Origin: Pelagibacteraceae bacterium AG-422-B15 | GTDB lineage: Bacteria; Pseudomonadota; Alphaproteobacteria; Pelagibacterales; AG-422-B15 | Assembly (NCBI GenBank): GCA_905182345.1 | Contig: CAJJBG010000039.1 | Location: 1 to 39,676, forward strand | Reading direction: 5' to 3' | Length of the DNA stretch: 39,676 nucleotides | Shown here: piece after piece, positions 1 through 8,164 of the stretch | Layout: each line of letters starts with the position of its first letter | How positions within the stretch are numbered: the stretch's first letter is position 1 | Notes under the pieces: model-generated | The model's input: only the letters and a program-made list of their open reading frames with translations | What the model was told of the DNA's origin: nothing | Databases searched by the model: none | Position numbers and translations under genes: made by a program

Positions 1-40
1 ATCCTTGATGTCAAATGTTCAGTAGTAGAAATAGTGCTAC

Positions 41-769
41 ATGAAAAATATTTCAAAAAATAAACACTTTTGTGTAACATTATTTATTGCTGCAATTACT
101 TTTTCACTACCATCTTATGGGAAGGAATCTAAACTTTATTATGGCTCAAGCTTAGAACAATTTGAATATCGTTTTAGTGATAAAAGTGGAGAAACTTTTA
201 ATTGGGGTGGCAGTGCATTTATTGGTACTGATGAAATTAATTTGAACTGGTATGGGAGTGGTGAAATCAATACAAAATCAGGGGATAATGAGGAATTAGA
301 AAATAGACTAATGCTCTCAAAGCCTCTATCAACTTTCTTTGATGTTAAAGCCGGTGTTAGACTTGATACCCCTAAAGGATCTGATCGATGGTATGGCACT
401 TTGGGAATAACAGGTCTTGCCCCACAATGGATAGAAGTAGATGCGGACATTTTTCTTAGCGAAAAGGGAAATACATCTGCAAGACTTGATGCTGAATATG
501 AACTTCTTATCACAAACTATTTAATTCTTCAGCCTTCCGTTGAAATGGATTTTGCTTTTTCCGATGATAAGGAAATAGGTGTTGGGTCAGGCCTTAATTC
601 TATCGAAACAAGTTTACGCTTAAGTTACGATCTCATTGATAGAGCAATTTCCCCATATATTGGAGTTGCTTATGAGCGAAAGCTTGGACGTACCAAAAAT
701 ATTGCTCGGGCTGAAGATGAAGATGTCGAAGTTTGGAATTTAGTAATTGGAATCAAATTTATGTTCTAA
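41..769 (+). CDS. copB: Copper resistance protein B (CopB/PcoB family), outer membrane
   Basis: A 242-residue outer-membrane protein of the CopB/PcoB copper-resistance family. Residues 1-27 are a Sec signal peptide (Lys-rich start, hydrophobic core, SYG-K cleavage region). The rest fits the CopB beta-barrel domain: WYGSGE near residue 70, AGVRLD, GLAPQWIEVDA, ARLDAEYELLIT, LILQP.VE, GSGLNSIE, ISPYIGVAYERK..G.T, and a C-terminal aromatic (IGIKFMF) usual for barrel insertion. Family members often have a Met/His-rich segment before the barrel; this one goes almost straight from the signal peptide to the barrel, so it is a short form. CopB usually follows the multicopper oxidase gene copA, which would lie left of the window and cannot be checked. 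No clear ribosome binding site precedes the start. The family match is strong; the copper role is inferred from the family. Confidence 0.85.
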   Translation: MKNISKNKHFCVTLFIAAITFSLPSYGKESKLYYGSSLEQFEYRFSDKSGETFNWGGSAFIGTDEINLNWYGSGEINTKSGDNEELENRLMLSKPLSTFFDVKAGVRLDTPKGSDRWYGTLGITGLAPQWIEVDADIFLSEKGNTSARLDAEYELLITNYLILQPSVEMDFAFSDDKEIGVGSGLNSIETSLRLSYDLIDRAISPYIGVAYERKLGRTKNIARAEDEDVEVWNLVIGIKFMF

Positions 770-840
770 GAAAGAAATGAGTAATTTCAATCTTTCTATG
801 AGACAACTTAATTATGCTAATGAGCAAAATATCATTGAAC

Positions 841-1923
841 TTAGTGGAAAGGTATAAGAACTAATTTCCCTACATATTTTTTTGATAAGAAGTCTTTTTG
901 AGCATCTATGATCTCACTAAGCGGGTAGCTCTTAGCAAGCAAAGGTTTAATTTCGTTTCTTTCAATATAGCCAATCAAATTTTCAAATACCTGTCGCTCC
1001 TGAAAAGTACAACCTATTAATGTCAGGTCCTTTAAATATAGAGTCCTAATATCGAGCTCAACTATGGGCCCAGCAATTGCACCTGAGGATGCGTATCGAG
1101 CACCTCTTTTGAGAACATCGAGCAGCTCCCCCCAATTCTTTCCTGCGACCAAGTCAATAACAACATCAACATGTTCCTTACCAAGAATACTTAGCAAACT
1201 ATCATCTCGGTTGATAATAGTATCTGCCCCAATCTTTTGAACTTCGTTGATTTTTTCTTTACTAACTACTGCAATAACAATAGCGCCACGTCTTTTTGCC
1301 AACTGAATAGCAGCCGAGCCAACGCCACCAGATGCACCAGTAATTAATACTATTTCACCTTTTTTTACATTTGACCGTTCTATCAAATTTTCTGCAGTTG
1401 AATATGCACAAGGAATAGAAGCTAATTCTATATCACTCCAATTGCTTTCAATTTTATAACTTTCATCAGCAAAAGCTACCATGTACTGAGCAAAAGCTCC
1501 GTCACATTCTGAACCAACAGTCCAAAATTCAAATGGTCTGTAATCAACTGCATACTGTTGCATGCTTCGAACTAGAACACGTTCACCTATTCGATTTAAA
1601 TCAATATCACTTCCAACGGCAACAATTTCACCACAACAGTCTGCACCTTGAATAAGAGGAAAGTTTAGTGGTTGTCCTGACCAGCTGCCATCATCATTTA
1701 AATTATGTAATTTTTCAGAATTAGTTTCACCTGTAACTGATTTAGAATACCATCCTGTCCTAGTATTAATATCAGTATTGTTAATACCGGCACCCAAAAC
1801 CTTAATCAGAACTTGATCAGACCTGGGTTGAGGCACTTCCACACTATCGCTATAATTAAGCACTTCAAATCCGCCGTGACCAGTCGTTAGCACTGCACTC
1901 ATAGTTTTTGGAATTGTACTCAT
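841..1923 (-). CDS. MDR-superfamily NAD(P)H-dependent oxidoreductase, zinc-free
   Basis: A 360-residue medium-chain dehydrogenase/reductase of the quinone-oxidoreductase/alcohol-dehydrogenase superfamily. The GroES-like N-terminal domain runs to about residue 155 (GAGINNTDINTR, GADCCGEIVAVGSDI, GERVLV). The Rossmann domain has the cofactor loop TGASGGVGSAAIQLAKRRGA near residues 195-214. The Cys that binds catalytic zinc in true alcohol dehydrogenases (GxCHTD) is Asn here (GINNTD), and the four-Cys structural zinc lobe is absent, so it should be a zinc-independent, probably NADPH-using reductase. The substrate cannot be told. It faces copB tail to tail and is divergent from the creatinase gene, so it is likely a separate transcript. 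Confidence 0.8.
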   Translation of the reverse strand: MSTIPKTMSAVLTTGHGGFEVLNYSDSVEVPQPRSDQVLIKVLGAGINNTDINTRTGWYSKSVTGETNSEKLHNLNDDGSWSGQPLNFPLIQGADCCGEIVAVGSDIDLNRIGERVLVRSMQQYAVDYRPFEFWTVGSECDGAFAQYMVAFADESYKIESNWSDIELASIPCAYSTAENLIERSNVKKGEIVLITGASGGVGSAAIQLAKRRGAIVIAVVSKEKINEVQKIGADTIINRDDSLLSILGKEHVDVVIDLVAGKNWGELLDVLKRGARYASSGAIAGPIVELDIRTLYLKDLTLIGCTFQERQVFENLIGYIERNEIKPLLAKSYPLSEIIDAQKDFLSKKYVGKLVLIPFH

Positions 1924-1949
1924 ATTAATTAGAAATGATTAAAAAATTT

Positions 1950-1955
1950 ATTATA
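1950..1955 (-). promoter_or_regulatory. Putative -10 box for the MDR oxidoreductase
   Basis: Read on the minus strand this is a perfect TATAAT about 30 bases before the oxidoreductase start. The -35 at the best spacing (TTAAAG) is weak. In such AT-rich DNA a hexamer alone is thin evidence. Confidence 0.3.
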
Positions 1956-2204
1956 GTATTTGAAGTATAGTCTTTAAAATCAATAGTTCACTTTAATACT
2001 TATTTCTATACTTTAATAAAAATTTTAATTTGGTATTAGGCTATATGTGGAATTTTTAACAAATTAAAGATCATTTTTTTAAGGTGATAAAAAAGTCAAA
2101 TAAATCGTAACTTTCTTCAAGGCATCTTGATTCTTGCTTAGGATTTTTTAGATATTTGAGATACGCTAATTACTAAGCAGTTTAACAGGTAAGTAAATAT
2201 TTAA
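1956..2204. other. Divergent intergenic region before creatinase
   Basis: This is the main part of the largest gene-free stretch in the window (281 bases, 1924-2204) between two divergent genes, so it must hold promoters for both. An 8-base inverted pair, AAGTATAG at 1963-1970 and CTATACTT at 2006-2013, is separated by 35 bases and could be a regulator site. I see no convincing sigma-70 -35/-10 pair for the creatinase gene, no riboswitch fold I recognise, and no small ORF worth calling. Confidence 0.4.
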
Positions 2205-3422
2205 ATGGAAAGACCAGATTTTTTTACATTAAAAAATGGTGATAAGGCGAAACTTCCTTTTACAGATAAGGAGTATCAAAGAAGATTAGATAATTTACGA
2301 ATTGTAATGAGTAAAAATAATCTTGATATGATTATTTTAACTTCAATGCATAACATTGCTTATTATACAGGGTTTATTTATTGTTCATTTGGTAGACCCT
2401 ATGGCTGTGTGGTGACAGCTCATAAAATTTCAACAATTTCAGCAAATATAGACGCAAGTCAACCATGGAGAAGATCACATTATAACAATGTAATTTTCAC
2501 TGATTGGAAAAGAGATAATTTTTTAAAAGCAATAGTCTCAATTCTAGAAAAAGATGCACTGCCAAAAAATATTGGAATTGAAAATGACCATGTCACATTA
2601 GATGTGAAAGAAAAATTATCTTCTGTTTTTATATCTTCAATCTTTAGTGATGTGTCAAATGATTTAATGCAACTTAGAATGATTAAGTCTGCTGAAGAAA
2701 TAGAGATTATTAAAAATGGAGCAAGAATAGCTGACCTTGGAGGTGAAGAAATAGTAAATAATATTAGAGTTGGTGAAAGTGAGCTTGAAATTGCAATTGC
2801 TGGAAGAGATAGAATGGAAAGAGAAATTGCAAAAACGTATCCAGAGGCTGAATATATGGATACGTGGGTTTGGTTTCAATCAGGGATAAATACTGATGGG
2901 GCACACAATCCTAAGACTTCTAGAAAGCTAATTTCAGGAGACATTCTTTCTTTAAATACCTTTCCTATGATTTCAGGTTATTATACTGCGCTCGAAAGAA
3001 CTCTTTTTTTAGACAAAATTGATGAAGCTTCTTTAAAAGCATGGGAGGCAAATATTAAAGTTCATAAAAGAGGTTTGGAATTAATTAAACCAGGCGCAAA
3101 GTGTTCTGCTATATGCCATGAGTTAAATGAACTTTTTGCAGAACTTGGTTATTTAGATTACCGAACGTTTGGTTATGGTCATTCGTTTGGTGTATTGTCG
3201 CATTTTTATGGAAGAGAAGCAGGCTTGGAACTACGCGAAGATATAGATACTATACTAGAAGAGAATATGGTTGTTTCCATGGAACCAATGATCATGATAC
3301 CAGAGGGAAAGCCTGGCGCAGGTGGCTACAGAGAACATGACATTTTGGTTATTGGAAAAAATAGCACAGAAAATATTACTAACTTCCCTTTTGGCCCTGA
3401 ACATAATATTATTAAATCATAA
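2205..3422 (+). CDS. Creatinase (creatine amidinohydrolase)
   Basis: A 405-residue homologue of Pseudomonas creatinase (403 residues), which hydrolyses creatine to sarcosine and urea in the cytoplasm. It is a pita-bread (M24-like) fold without the peptidase metal ligands. As recalled from the Pseudomonas enzyme, identity is high along the whole length, including SFGRPYG, SANID, QPWRR, MDTWVWFQSGINTDGAHNP, ALERTLFLD, YRTFGYGHSFG, HFYGREAGLELREDIDT, VVSMEPMIM and PGAGGYREHDIL. The catalytic and binding residues are all present: Arg64, His234 (His232 in Pseudomonas), Glu264, Arg337 and Glu360. This sets it apart from general Xaa-Pro peptidases. The only Shine-Dalgarno candidate (AGGTAAG) is distant. 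It heads a run of five same-strand genes with gaps of 2-33 bases. No sarcosine oxidase or urease gene is in view. Confidence 0.9.
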   Translation: MERPDFFTLKNGDKAKLPFTDKEYQRRLDNLRIVMSKNNLDMIILTSMHNIAYYTGFIYCSFGRPYGCVVTAHKISTISANIDASQPWRRSHYNNVIFTDWKRDNFLKAIVSILEKDALPKNIGIENDHVTLDVKEKLSSVFISSIFSDVSNDLMQLRMIKSAEEIEIIKNGARIADLGGEEIVNNIRVGESELEIAIAGRDRMEREIAKTYPEAEYMDTWVWFQSGINTDGAHNPKTSRKLISGDILSLNTFPMISGYYTALERTLFLDKIDEASLKAWEANIKVHKRGLELIKPGAKCSAICHELNELFAELGYLDYRTFGYGHSFGVLSHFYGREAGLELREDIDTILEENMVVSMEPMIMIPEGKPGAGGYREHDILVIGKNSTENITNFPFGPEHNIIKS

Positions 3423-3455
3423 TTTAATTAAGTCATACTATTGGGAGTCAAAAAT

Positions 3456-3770
3456 ATGTCAGATGAAAAAGCTTACGTTATTGCAAATCTAGTTATTAAC
3501 GATAAGGACACTTATCGTGTTTATGAAAAAGGCTTCTTTCCTATGCTTAAAAAACATGGTGGAGAATTTGTTACTTTTGATGATAATGCAAAACATTTTG
3601 AAGGAACTACACCAATAGAAGGAAGAGTGATTATTTTTTCTTTCCCATCCCCGCATGCTGCAGAGAGTTGGTATAATGATCCTGATTATCAAGCACTATC
3701 TGAACATAGAAGAGCTTCAACAGTTATTAAGAACTTAACTATGATAAAAAGTTTACCAGTTAAAAAATAA
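3456..3770 (+). CDS. DUF1330 family protein
   Basis: A small cytoplasmic protein of about 104 residues in the DUF1330 family, an alpha/beta ferredoxin-like dimeric fold of unknown function. Diagnostic stretches are AYVIANLVINDKDTYRVYEKG at the N-terminus, FEGTTPIEGRVIIFSFPSP in the middle and WYNDPDYQALSEHRRAS near the end. I place the start at the ATG at 3456 rather than the in-frame TTG at 3441, because GGGAG at 3443-3447 is then a Shine-Dalgarno at good spacing. It lies 33 bases after creatinase and 9 bases before the sugar dehydrogenase gene, so it is probably co-transcribed. DUF1330 genes often sit beside catabolic genes, but no reaction is established. Confidence 0.85.
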   Translation: MSDEKAYVIANLVINDKDTYRVYEKGFFPMLKKHGGEFVTFDDNAKHFEGTTPIEGRVIIFSFPSPHAAESWYNDPDYQALSEHRRASTVIKNLTMIKSLPVKK

Positions 3771-3779
3771 AAATTCTTT

Positions 3780-4874
3780 ATGCAAAAATTTAAGCAGACG
3801 TTATTAAGCGTATTTTTTATTTGTTTATTCTTGATTAACACCTCATTTTCAGAGGAGTATTCATTAGTAAAAGTGTTAGATGGTCTTTACAAACCATGGG
3901 GCATGAGTTTTATTGATGATGATAATATTCTTATTACACAAAAATCTGGTGAAATTCTTAAGATCAATTTAATCGATAAATCGACTGTAAGTCTAAAGCA
4001 TAATTTAAAAGTGCTCGAAGTAGGCTGGCAAGGAGGTATGCTAGATATTCTTTATGATAATGGAAGGGTATATGTCAGCTATACAGAAAAAAGATACGGC
4101 AAACATACTACCACATCTATTGCTGCTGGATTCTTAGTAGGCGATAAGCTTGAAAATTTTAAAAATATTTTTAGATCTGACCCTCCAATTGATACCAGTA
4201 TACATTGGGGCTCAAGACTTGCTATAAAAGATGGAAAATTATTTGCCAGCATTGGAGAACGTAAACAAGGAATGGCAGCACAAGATCCAACTAATCATTT
4301 TGGTAAAATCATTAGAATTAACTTAGATGGTACGATGCCAGAAGATAATCCTGCATTTACTTCAAATCAAGATTGGTTACCTGAAATTTTTCAGATAGGA
4401 GTTAGAAATCCACAAGGAATGGCTCTATCTCCATTTGATAATGAAGTCTATATATCTAACCATGGTCCAAAGGGTGGAGATTTTTTTGGCAAAGTTACAA
4501 AAGGCAGTAACTATGGTTGGATGAAGGTTGCATGGGGAGGAATTGATTACGATGGCTCAATTATTGGTAACGGTAACTCATGGGAACCCGGACTTATTAA
4601 GCCAATATACAGGTGGATTCCTTCAATAGCAGTTAGTAATTTCATTTTTTATAATGGAAATGAGTTTAATGAATTAAAAGGTAAGGTCCTTTTAACAAGC
4701 CTAAAAGCTCAAAAATTAATAAGTTTAGATTATTTAGATGGGAAAGTGATTAGCGAAAAAATCTTGTATGAAAAAGAAGGTCGCATGAGAGATATTGAGA
4801 CTAATAAGAAAGGTGAAATTTTTATAATCATAGATGATGCTGAAAGTGGAATTTGGAAGTTAAAAAGAAATTAA
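3780..4874 (+). CDS. Secreted PQQ-dependent sugar dehydrogenase-like protein
   Basis: A 364-residue six-bladed beta-propeller of the glucose/sorbosone dehydrogenase (GSDH) family, like E. coli YliI, which oxidises aldoses with pyrroloquinoline quinone in the periplasm. Residues 1-24 form a signal peptide ending at NTSFS-EE. Family marks are LDGLYKPWGMSF, a His in IHWGSRLAI (His142, matching the catalytic His of soluble glucose dehydrogenase), GKIIRINLDGTMPEDNP, IGVRNPQGMALSP, SNHGPKGGD and GSNYGW. The missing piece is PQQ supply: no pqq biosynthesis genes are in the window, so the cofactor may come from elsewhere in the genome or from the environment. The substrate is not predictable. It sits in the creatinase-led gene run. 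Confidence 0.83.
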   Translation: MQKFKQTLLSVFFICLFLINTSFSEEYSLVKVLDGLYKPWGMSFIDDDNILITQKSGEILKINLIDKSTVSLKHNLKVLEVGWQGGMLDILYDNGRVYVSYTEKRYGKHTTTSIAAGFLVGDKLENFKNIFRSDPPIDTSIHWGSRLAIKDGKLFASIGERKQGMAAQDPTNHFGKIIRINLDGTMPEDNPAFTSNQDWLPEIFQIGVRNPQGMALSPFDNEVYISNHGPKGGDFFGKVTKGSNYGWMKVAWGGIDYDGSIIGNGNSWEPGLIKPIYRWIPSIAVSNFIFYNGNEFNELKGKVLLTSLKAQKLISLDYLDGKVISEKILYEKEGRMRDIETNKKGEIFIIIDDAESGIWKLKRN

Positions 4875-4878
4875 AATC

Positions 4879-5424
4879 ATGTTTTATGTTCTACTAATAT
4901 TTAAACTAACTCTTATTTTTCTTACACCAATTATAACATGGCAATATATTTCAAATAAATCTTCTCGTTTTAATAATATGGCTCGGTTTGTTTATATAGT
5001 GTGGGCTTTTGGCATTGCTTTTGTAAGCTATATTCCGCTGTATTCATGGTACCAAAAAAATGAAGTTAATGTGCAACATATGGTGTCACAAAACTTAATA
5101 TTAATATTAATATTAATATTATTTATTCTACCATTTTTATATTTTCTTTTTATTGATAAGCTTTCAAATTATAAAAAAGTAAATCTAGGCATTAATATAC
5201 TTGCTATCATCTTGTTAATTATTAGCACATCAGTTATTGGCTTTATTTCATTCTATAATAATAAAAATTCAATTTCTTTAAATAATATATGTTATCAAAA
5301 TCATAACTTGGATAGCTTACAGTTAGAGTGTTGTTTACGAGCTGAGTATGTATGGAACGAAGGTTTCAGTTTCTCTGAAGATGTTCCAAAAGAATGTAAG
5401 GTATTTATGGATTGGAATAATTAA
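4879..5424 (+). CDS. Unknown four-helix membrane protein
   Basis: A 181-residue protein I do not recognise. It has about four hydrophobic segments (residues about 3-22, 36-56, 72-92 and 103-126). A polar C-terminal tail of some 50 residues contains Cys-rich NICYQN...LECCLRAEY and a final CKVF, four or five cysteines in total. The third helix is encoded by a hexanucleotide repeat giving alternating Leu-Ile. It starts 4 bases after the sugar dehydrogenase and ends 2 bases before the YeiH-like transporter, which implies co-transcription and perhaps a shared membrane role. The codon use is as AT-rich as its neighbours, so there is no sign of recent transfer. Function unknown. Confidence 0.65.
   Translation: MFYVLLIFKLTLIFLTPIITWQYISNKSSRFNNMARFVYIVWAFGIAFVSYIPLYSWYQKNEVNVQHMVSQNLILILILILFILPFLYFLFIDKLSNYKKVNLGINILAIILLIISTSVIGFISFYNNKNSISLNNICYQNHNLDSLQLECCLRAEYVWNEGFSFSEDVPKECKVFMDWNN
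5095..5121 (+). repeat. Hexanucleotide tandem repeat (TTAATA) x4.5, in frame
   Basis: Four perfect copies of TTAATA followed by a partial TTA. They lie in frame inside the unknown membrane protein and encode Leu-Ile repeated, starting at residue 73. Gain or loss of a unit would keep the frame and change helix length by two residues. Confidence 0.9.
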
Positions 5425-5426
5425 AA

Positions 5427-6521
5427 ATGATGAGAGGTGGTCTATTAAATACTATTCCAGGTATAATCTTAAGTTTGTTTGTTGGGTTAATTGGTATTTT
5501 TTTTAGTGATTATGTTGGAATTGAAATTATGGGTTTTAAAAAAAGCCCTATTTCATCAATCATGCTTGCAATTATTATAGGTCTGTTCATTGGAAATATT
5601 ATCAATGTACCCAATGTCTTTAAGCCAGGTATCGATTTTAGCATTAAAAGAATTTTACGCTTTGGGATCATTTGTCTTGGTATTCGCATAGGCTTAGGGG
5701 ATATTGTTACACTCGGCATGGTTGCATTGCCTGTAATCATAGTTTGCCTAGCTGCAGCTTTAGCTATTGTTATCTATTTAAGTAAAAAAATTAATGTTTC
5801 ATCTAGAATGGCTGCATTAATTGCTGTGGGTACAAGTATATGTGGTGCAACTGCAATAGTTGCTACAGCCCCAGCTATTGATGCAAATAAAGAAGAGGTT
5901 ACTTATGCAATAGCAAATATTACCATCTTTGGGATTATAGCAATGTTTGTTTATCCATTTTTAGCCAATTATTTATTTTCAGGTAATGAGTATGCTGCTG
6001 GTTTATTTATTGGAACATCTATACATGAAACAGCTCAAGTAGCTGGAGCAGGGTTAATTTATGCAGAACAATTTAATGCAGCAAAAGTTTTAGATATTGC
6101 TACTGTTACAAAACTAGTTCGAAACACTAGTATGTTGGCGATAATTCCTCTGATGGCATTTGTCTATCATAAAAGATCTATTCCAGATTCAACAAAAAAA
6201 AATATTTCAATCTTAGGAATGTTCCCCATATTTATCTTTGGTTTTATTGCTATGGGATTATTTAGAACAATAGGGGATATATCTCTTGAATCATCAGGGT
6301 ACAGCTTTAATACCTTGAATTCCAATAACTGGAGTCTTGTTATTGAATCAATTAAACAAATTGCAGAAATATCATTAACCATAGCCATGGCCTCCTTAGG
6401 CTTAAGCACCAATCTTAAGTCGTTAACTAGTTTAGGAGTAAAGCCTTTTTATCTCGGCTTTGTAGCAGCAACCTCAGTAGGAATTGTAAGCATTATAACA
6501 ATTAATATATTAATCGTTTAG
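5427..6521 (+). CDS. YeiH/UPF0324 family membrane protein (putative sulfate exporter)
   Basis: A 364-residue integral membrane protein of the UPF0324/YeiH family (Cons_hypoth698). It has about ten transmembrane segments and the conserved stretches GLFIGNI near residue 50, RFGIICLGIRIGLGDI, the half-repeat GTSICGATAIVATAPAIDA near residues 131-149, and GTSIHETAQVAGAG near residues 195-208. The family is often annotated as a putative sulfate exporter, on thin biochemical evidence, so the substrate should be treated as open. Two ATG codons in tandem (5427 and 5430) could serve as start. It overlaps nothing and follows the unknown membrane gene by 2 bases, closing the creatinase-led operon. Confidence 0.85.
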   Translation: MMRGGLLNTIPGIILSLFVGLIGIFFSDYVGIEIMGFKKSPISSIMLAIIIGLFIGNIINVPNVFKPGIDFSIKRILRFGIICLGIRIGLGDIVTLGMVALPVIIVCLAAALAIVIYLSKKINVSSRMAALIAVGTSICGATAIVATAPAIDANKEEVTYAIANITIFGIIAMFVYPFLANYLFSGNEYAAGLFIGTSIHETAQVAGAGLIYAEQFNAAKVLDIATVTKLVRNTSMLAIIPLMAFVYHKRSIPDSTKKNISILGMFPIFIFGFIAMGLFRTIGDISLESSGYSFNTLNSNNWSLVIESIKQIAEISLTIAMASLGLSTNLKSLTSLGVKPFYLGFVAATSVGIVSIITINILIV

Positions 6522-6585
6522 ATAATTTTACAATAGTCTTTTAAATTGTGATGCTGTATAAAATTATTTTCAACATATCTATTTT

Positions 6586-7191
6586 ATGAAAAACTTTTCT
6601 AAACTGACGCTATCATTGGTTGCATTGCATATATTTATAATTGGTATCTCTAATTATTTAGTTCAATTTCCAATAATTATACTTGGGTATGAATTTACAA
6701 TTGCAACCTTTACCTTTCCTTTCATTATCCTAGCAACCGACTTAACGGTTAGAATTTATAAAGAACAAGTAGCTAGAAAAATTATAATTGGTGCATTTGT
6801 TCCAGCATTCTTTATTTCTCTATACTTTGCTGATTTTAGAATTGCTATTGCATCAGTAAGTGCCTATGCACTAGGCCAGTTTTTAGATATTTTTATTTTT
6901 TCAAAACTAAGAAGTAAAATTAGCCCTTCAGAGCATTTGTCTTTAAATAAAAATTGGTATATTGCACCTGCAGTTAGCACATTATTTGCACAAATAATTG
7001 ATACCTATGTATTTTATGGACTTGCTTTTTATAATTCTGCCGATGAATTTATGAGAGAGCATTGGGTCCCAATTGCGACTAATGACCTTTTATTTAAATT
7101 GTTGATTTGTTACTTGGCATTTCTTCCGATCTATGGAATTATTTTAAACCTAATTCTTTTATCATTGAGAAAAAAAACATCTATTAATTAA
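6586..7191 (+). CDS. yhhQ: YhhQ-type queuosine precursor transporter
   Basis: A 201-residue membrane protein of the VUT family, matching E. coli YhhQ, which imports the queuosine precursors preQ0 and preQ1 for tRNA modification. The diagnostic core is TFPFIILATDLTVRIYKEQVARKII (residues about 42-66), then YALGQFLDIFIFSKLR, a WYIAPAVSTLFAQIIDTYVFY segment, and EHWVPIATNDLLFKLLI. It has about six transmembrane helices. The match is strong over the whole length. No queuosine biosynthesis genes are in the window, though queA and tgt commonly follow coaD and the cyclophilin genes in Alphaproteobacteria, just beyond the right edge. It lies 64 bases after the YeiH-like gene, in an AT-only stretch with a loose inverted repeat, so it may have its own promoter. 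Confidence 0.87.
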   Translation: MKNFSKLTLSLVALHIFIIGISNYLVQFPIIILGYEFTIATFTFPFIILATDLTVRIYKEQVARKIIIGAFVPAFFISLYFADFRIAIASVSAYALGQFLDIFIFSKLRSKISPSEHLSLNKNWYIAPAVSTLFAQIIDTYVFYGLAFYNSADEFMREHWVPIATNDLLFKLLICYLAFLPIYGIILNLILLSLRKKTSIN

Positions 7192-7204
7192 AAAAATCAC
7201 TATA

Positions 7205-8164
7205 ATGTTTTATAAGAAAATCTGTCCTGAAGCTTTTAAATTAGAAAATATTAGTAGTGATATTTTAAAGATGAATGAGAACATCGCTAAATTAATTACT
7301 AATATGCCTTCAAGCCATGAAATTCCATTTGAAATTCTTAGAAAGATAAGAGCAGAGGGAGGCAGCCTACTTCCCGATCAACCAAAATCTGATCTTGCGG
7401 TTAACAAAGTTATTGAATTTAATAACACTACAGTTTCAGTAAGAGAATTTTCACATAGCAGTCCTAAATTTATTTATTTACATATTCATGGTGGTGGATT
7501 TTGTCTTGGGAGCTCTGATGCACAAGACCATGAGCTTGAACGGATTTCTAAAGAATTAGAGTGTGTAGCAATTTCAATTGATTACCGACTAGCACCTGAA
7601 CATCCTTATCCAGCCGCAATTGATGACTGTGAAGCAGTCGCTCTTTGGCTTGTGCAAGAAAGTAAAAATGAATATGGAGTTGACCAAATCGTAATAGGTG
7701 GAGAATCTGCTGGAGCACAACTATGTGTAGCAACTTTATTAAGATTAAAAGAGAAAAAATTACAGCATTTATTTAAAGCGGCAAACTTAATATTTGGAAC
7801 ATATGATGCTAGACCTGTGCCTAGTGAGGAGCATGGAAAAGGTAAGCCACTATTACTATCAAACGAAATGATGCAAAAGTTTGAAGACAACTACTTACAA
7901 AACAATGAAGATAGAACCGATCCTGATGTATCACCTATATTTGGCGATTTTAAGGATATGCCCCCTGCAATATTTACTGTTGGTACAAATGACTTACTGC
8001 TTGATCATAGTATATCAATGTATTCAAGGTGGCAGGTGCATGGAAATAATGCAGAAATTATATTAGTCCCTGGTGCAGATCATGCATTTATAGCATTTCC
8101 TTGCAAGAGTTCTTCAGCAGTTTGGGATGAGTTAAATAAATTTATAGCTAAACAAATAAAGTAG
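7205..8164 (+). CDS. Alpha/beta hydrolase, HSL-type esterase
   Basis: A 319-residue alpha/beta hydrolase of the hormone-sensitive lipase group (alpha/beta hydrolase fold 3). It shows the oxyanion-hole motif HGGG at residues 95-98, the nucleophile elbow GESAG with Ser168, an acid in GTNDLLLD (Asp263) and His293 in GADHAFI, so the catalytic triad is complete. DYRLAPEHPYPAAIDD is the usual HSL signature between them. There is no signal peptide, so it is probably a cytoplasmic carboxylesterase acting on short-chain esters; the natural substrate is not evident. It starts 13 bases after the yhhQ gene and its last 17 bases overlap the 3' end of the convergent patatin gene. Confidence 0.87.
   Translation: MFYKKICPEAFKLENISSDILKMNENIAKLITNMPSSHEIPFEILRKIRAEGGSLLPDQPKSDLAVNKVIEFNNTTVSVREFSHSSPKFIYLHIHGGGFCLGSSDAQDHELERISKELECVAISIDYRLAPEHPYPAAIDDCEAVALWLVQESKNEYGVDQIVIGGESAGAQLCVATLLRLKEKKLQHLFKAANLIFGTYDARPVPSEEHGKGKPLLLSNEMMQKFEDNYLQNNEDRTDPDVSPIFGDFKDMPPAIFTVGTNDLLLDHSISMYSRWQVHGNNAEIILVPGADHAFIAFPCKSSSAVWDELNKFIAKQIK

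Noticed and set aside
1-63. Tail of an upstream gene at the left edge (frame 1 open to a stop at 61-63; frame 2 open to a stop at 23-25)
   Set aside because: Neither short peptide resembles the end of a known CopA-type oxidase, and the fragment is too short to choose a frame.
139-513. 124-codon open frame antisense to copB
   Set aside because: Shadow of copB without motifs or ribosome site.
769-797. Inverted repeat AGAAAGA/TCTTTCT after copB as a terminator
   Set aside because: Seven weak pairs, a long loop and no T-run; not convincing as an intrinsic terminator.
2205-3422. Calling the M24-fold protein an Xaa-Pro aminopeptidase or DMSP lyase DddP
   Set aside because: The creatinase active-site set (Arg64, His234, Glu264, Arg337, Glu360) and full-length similarity to creatinase fit better.
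6522-6567. Inverted repeat ATAATTTTA/TAAAATTAT after the YeiH-like gene
   Set aside because: All A-T pairs with a 28-base loop; expected by chance in this composition.
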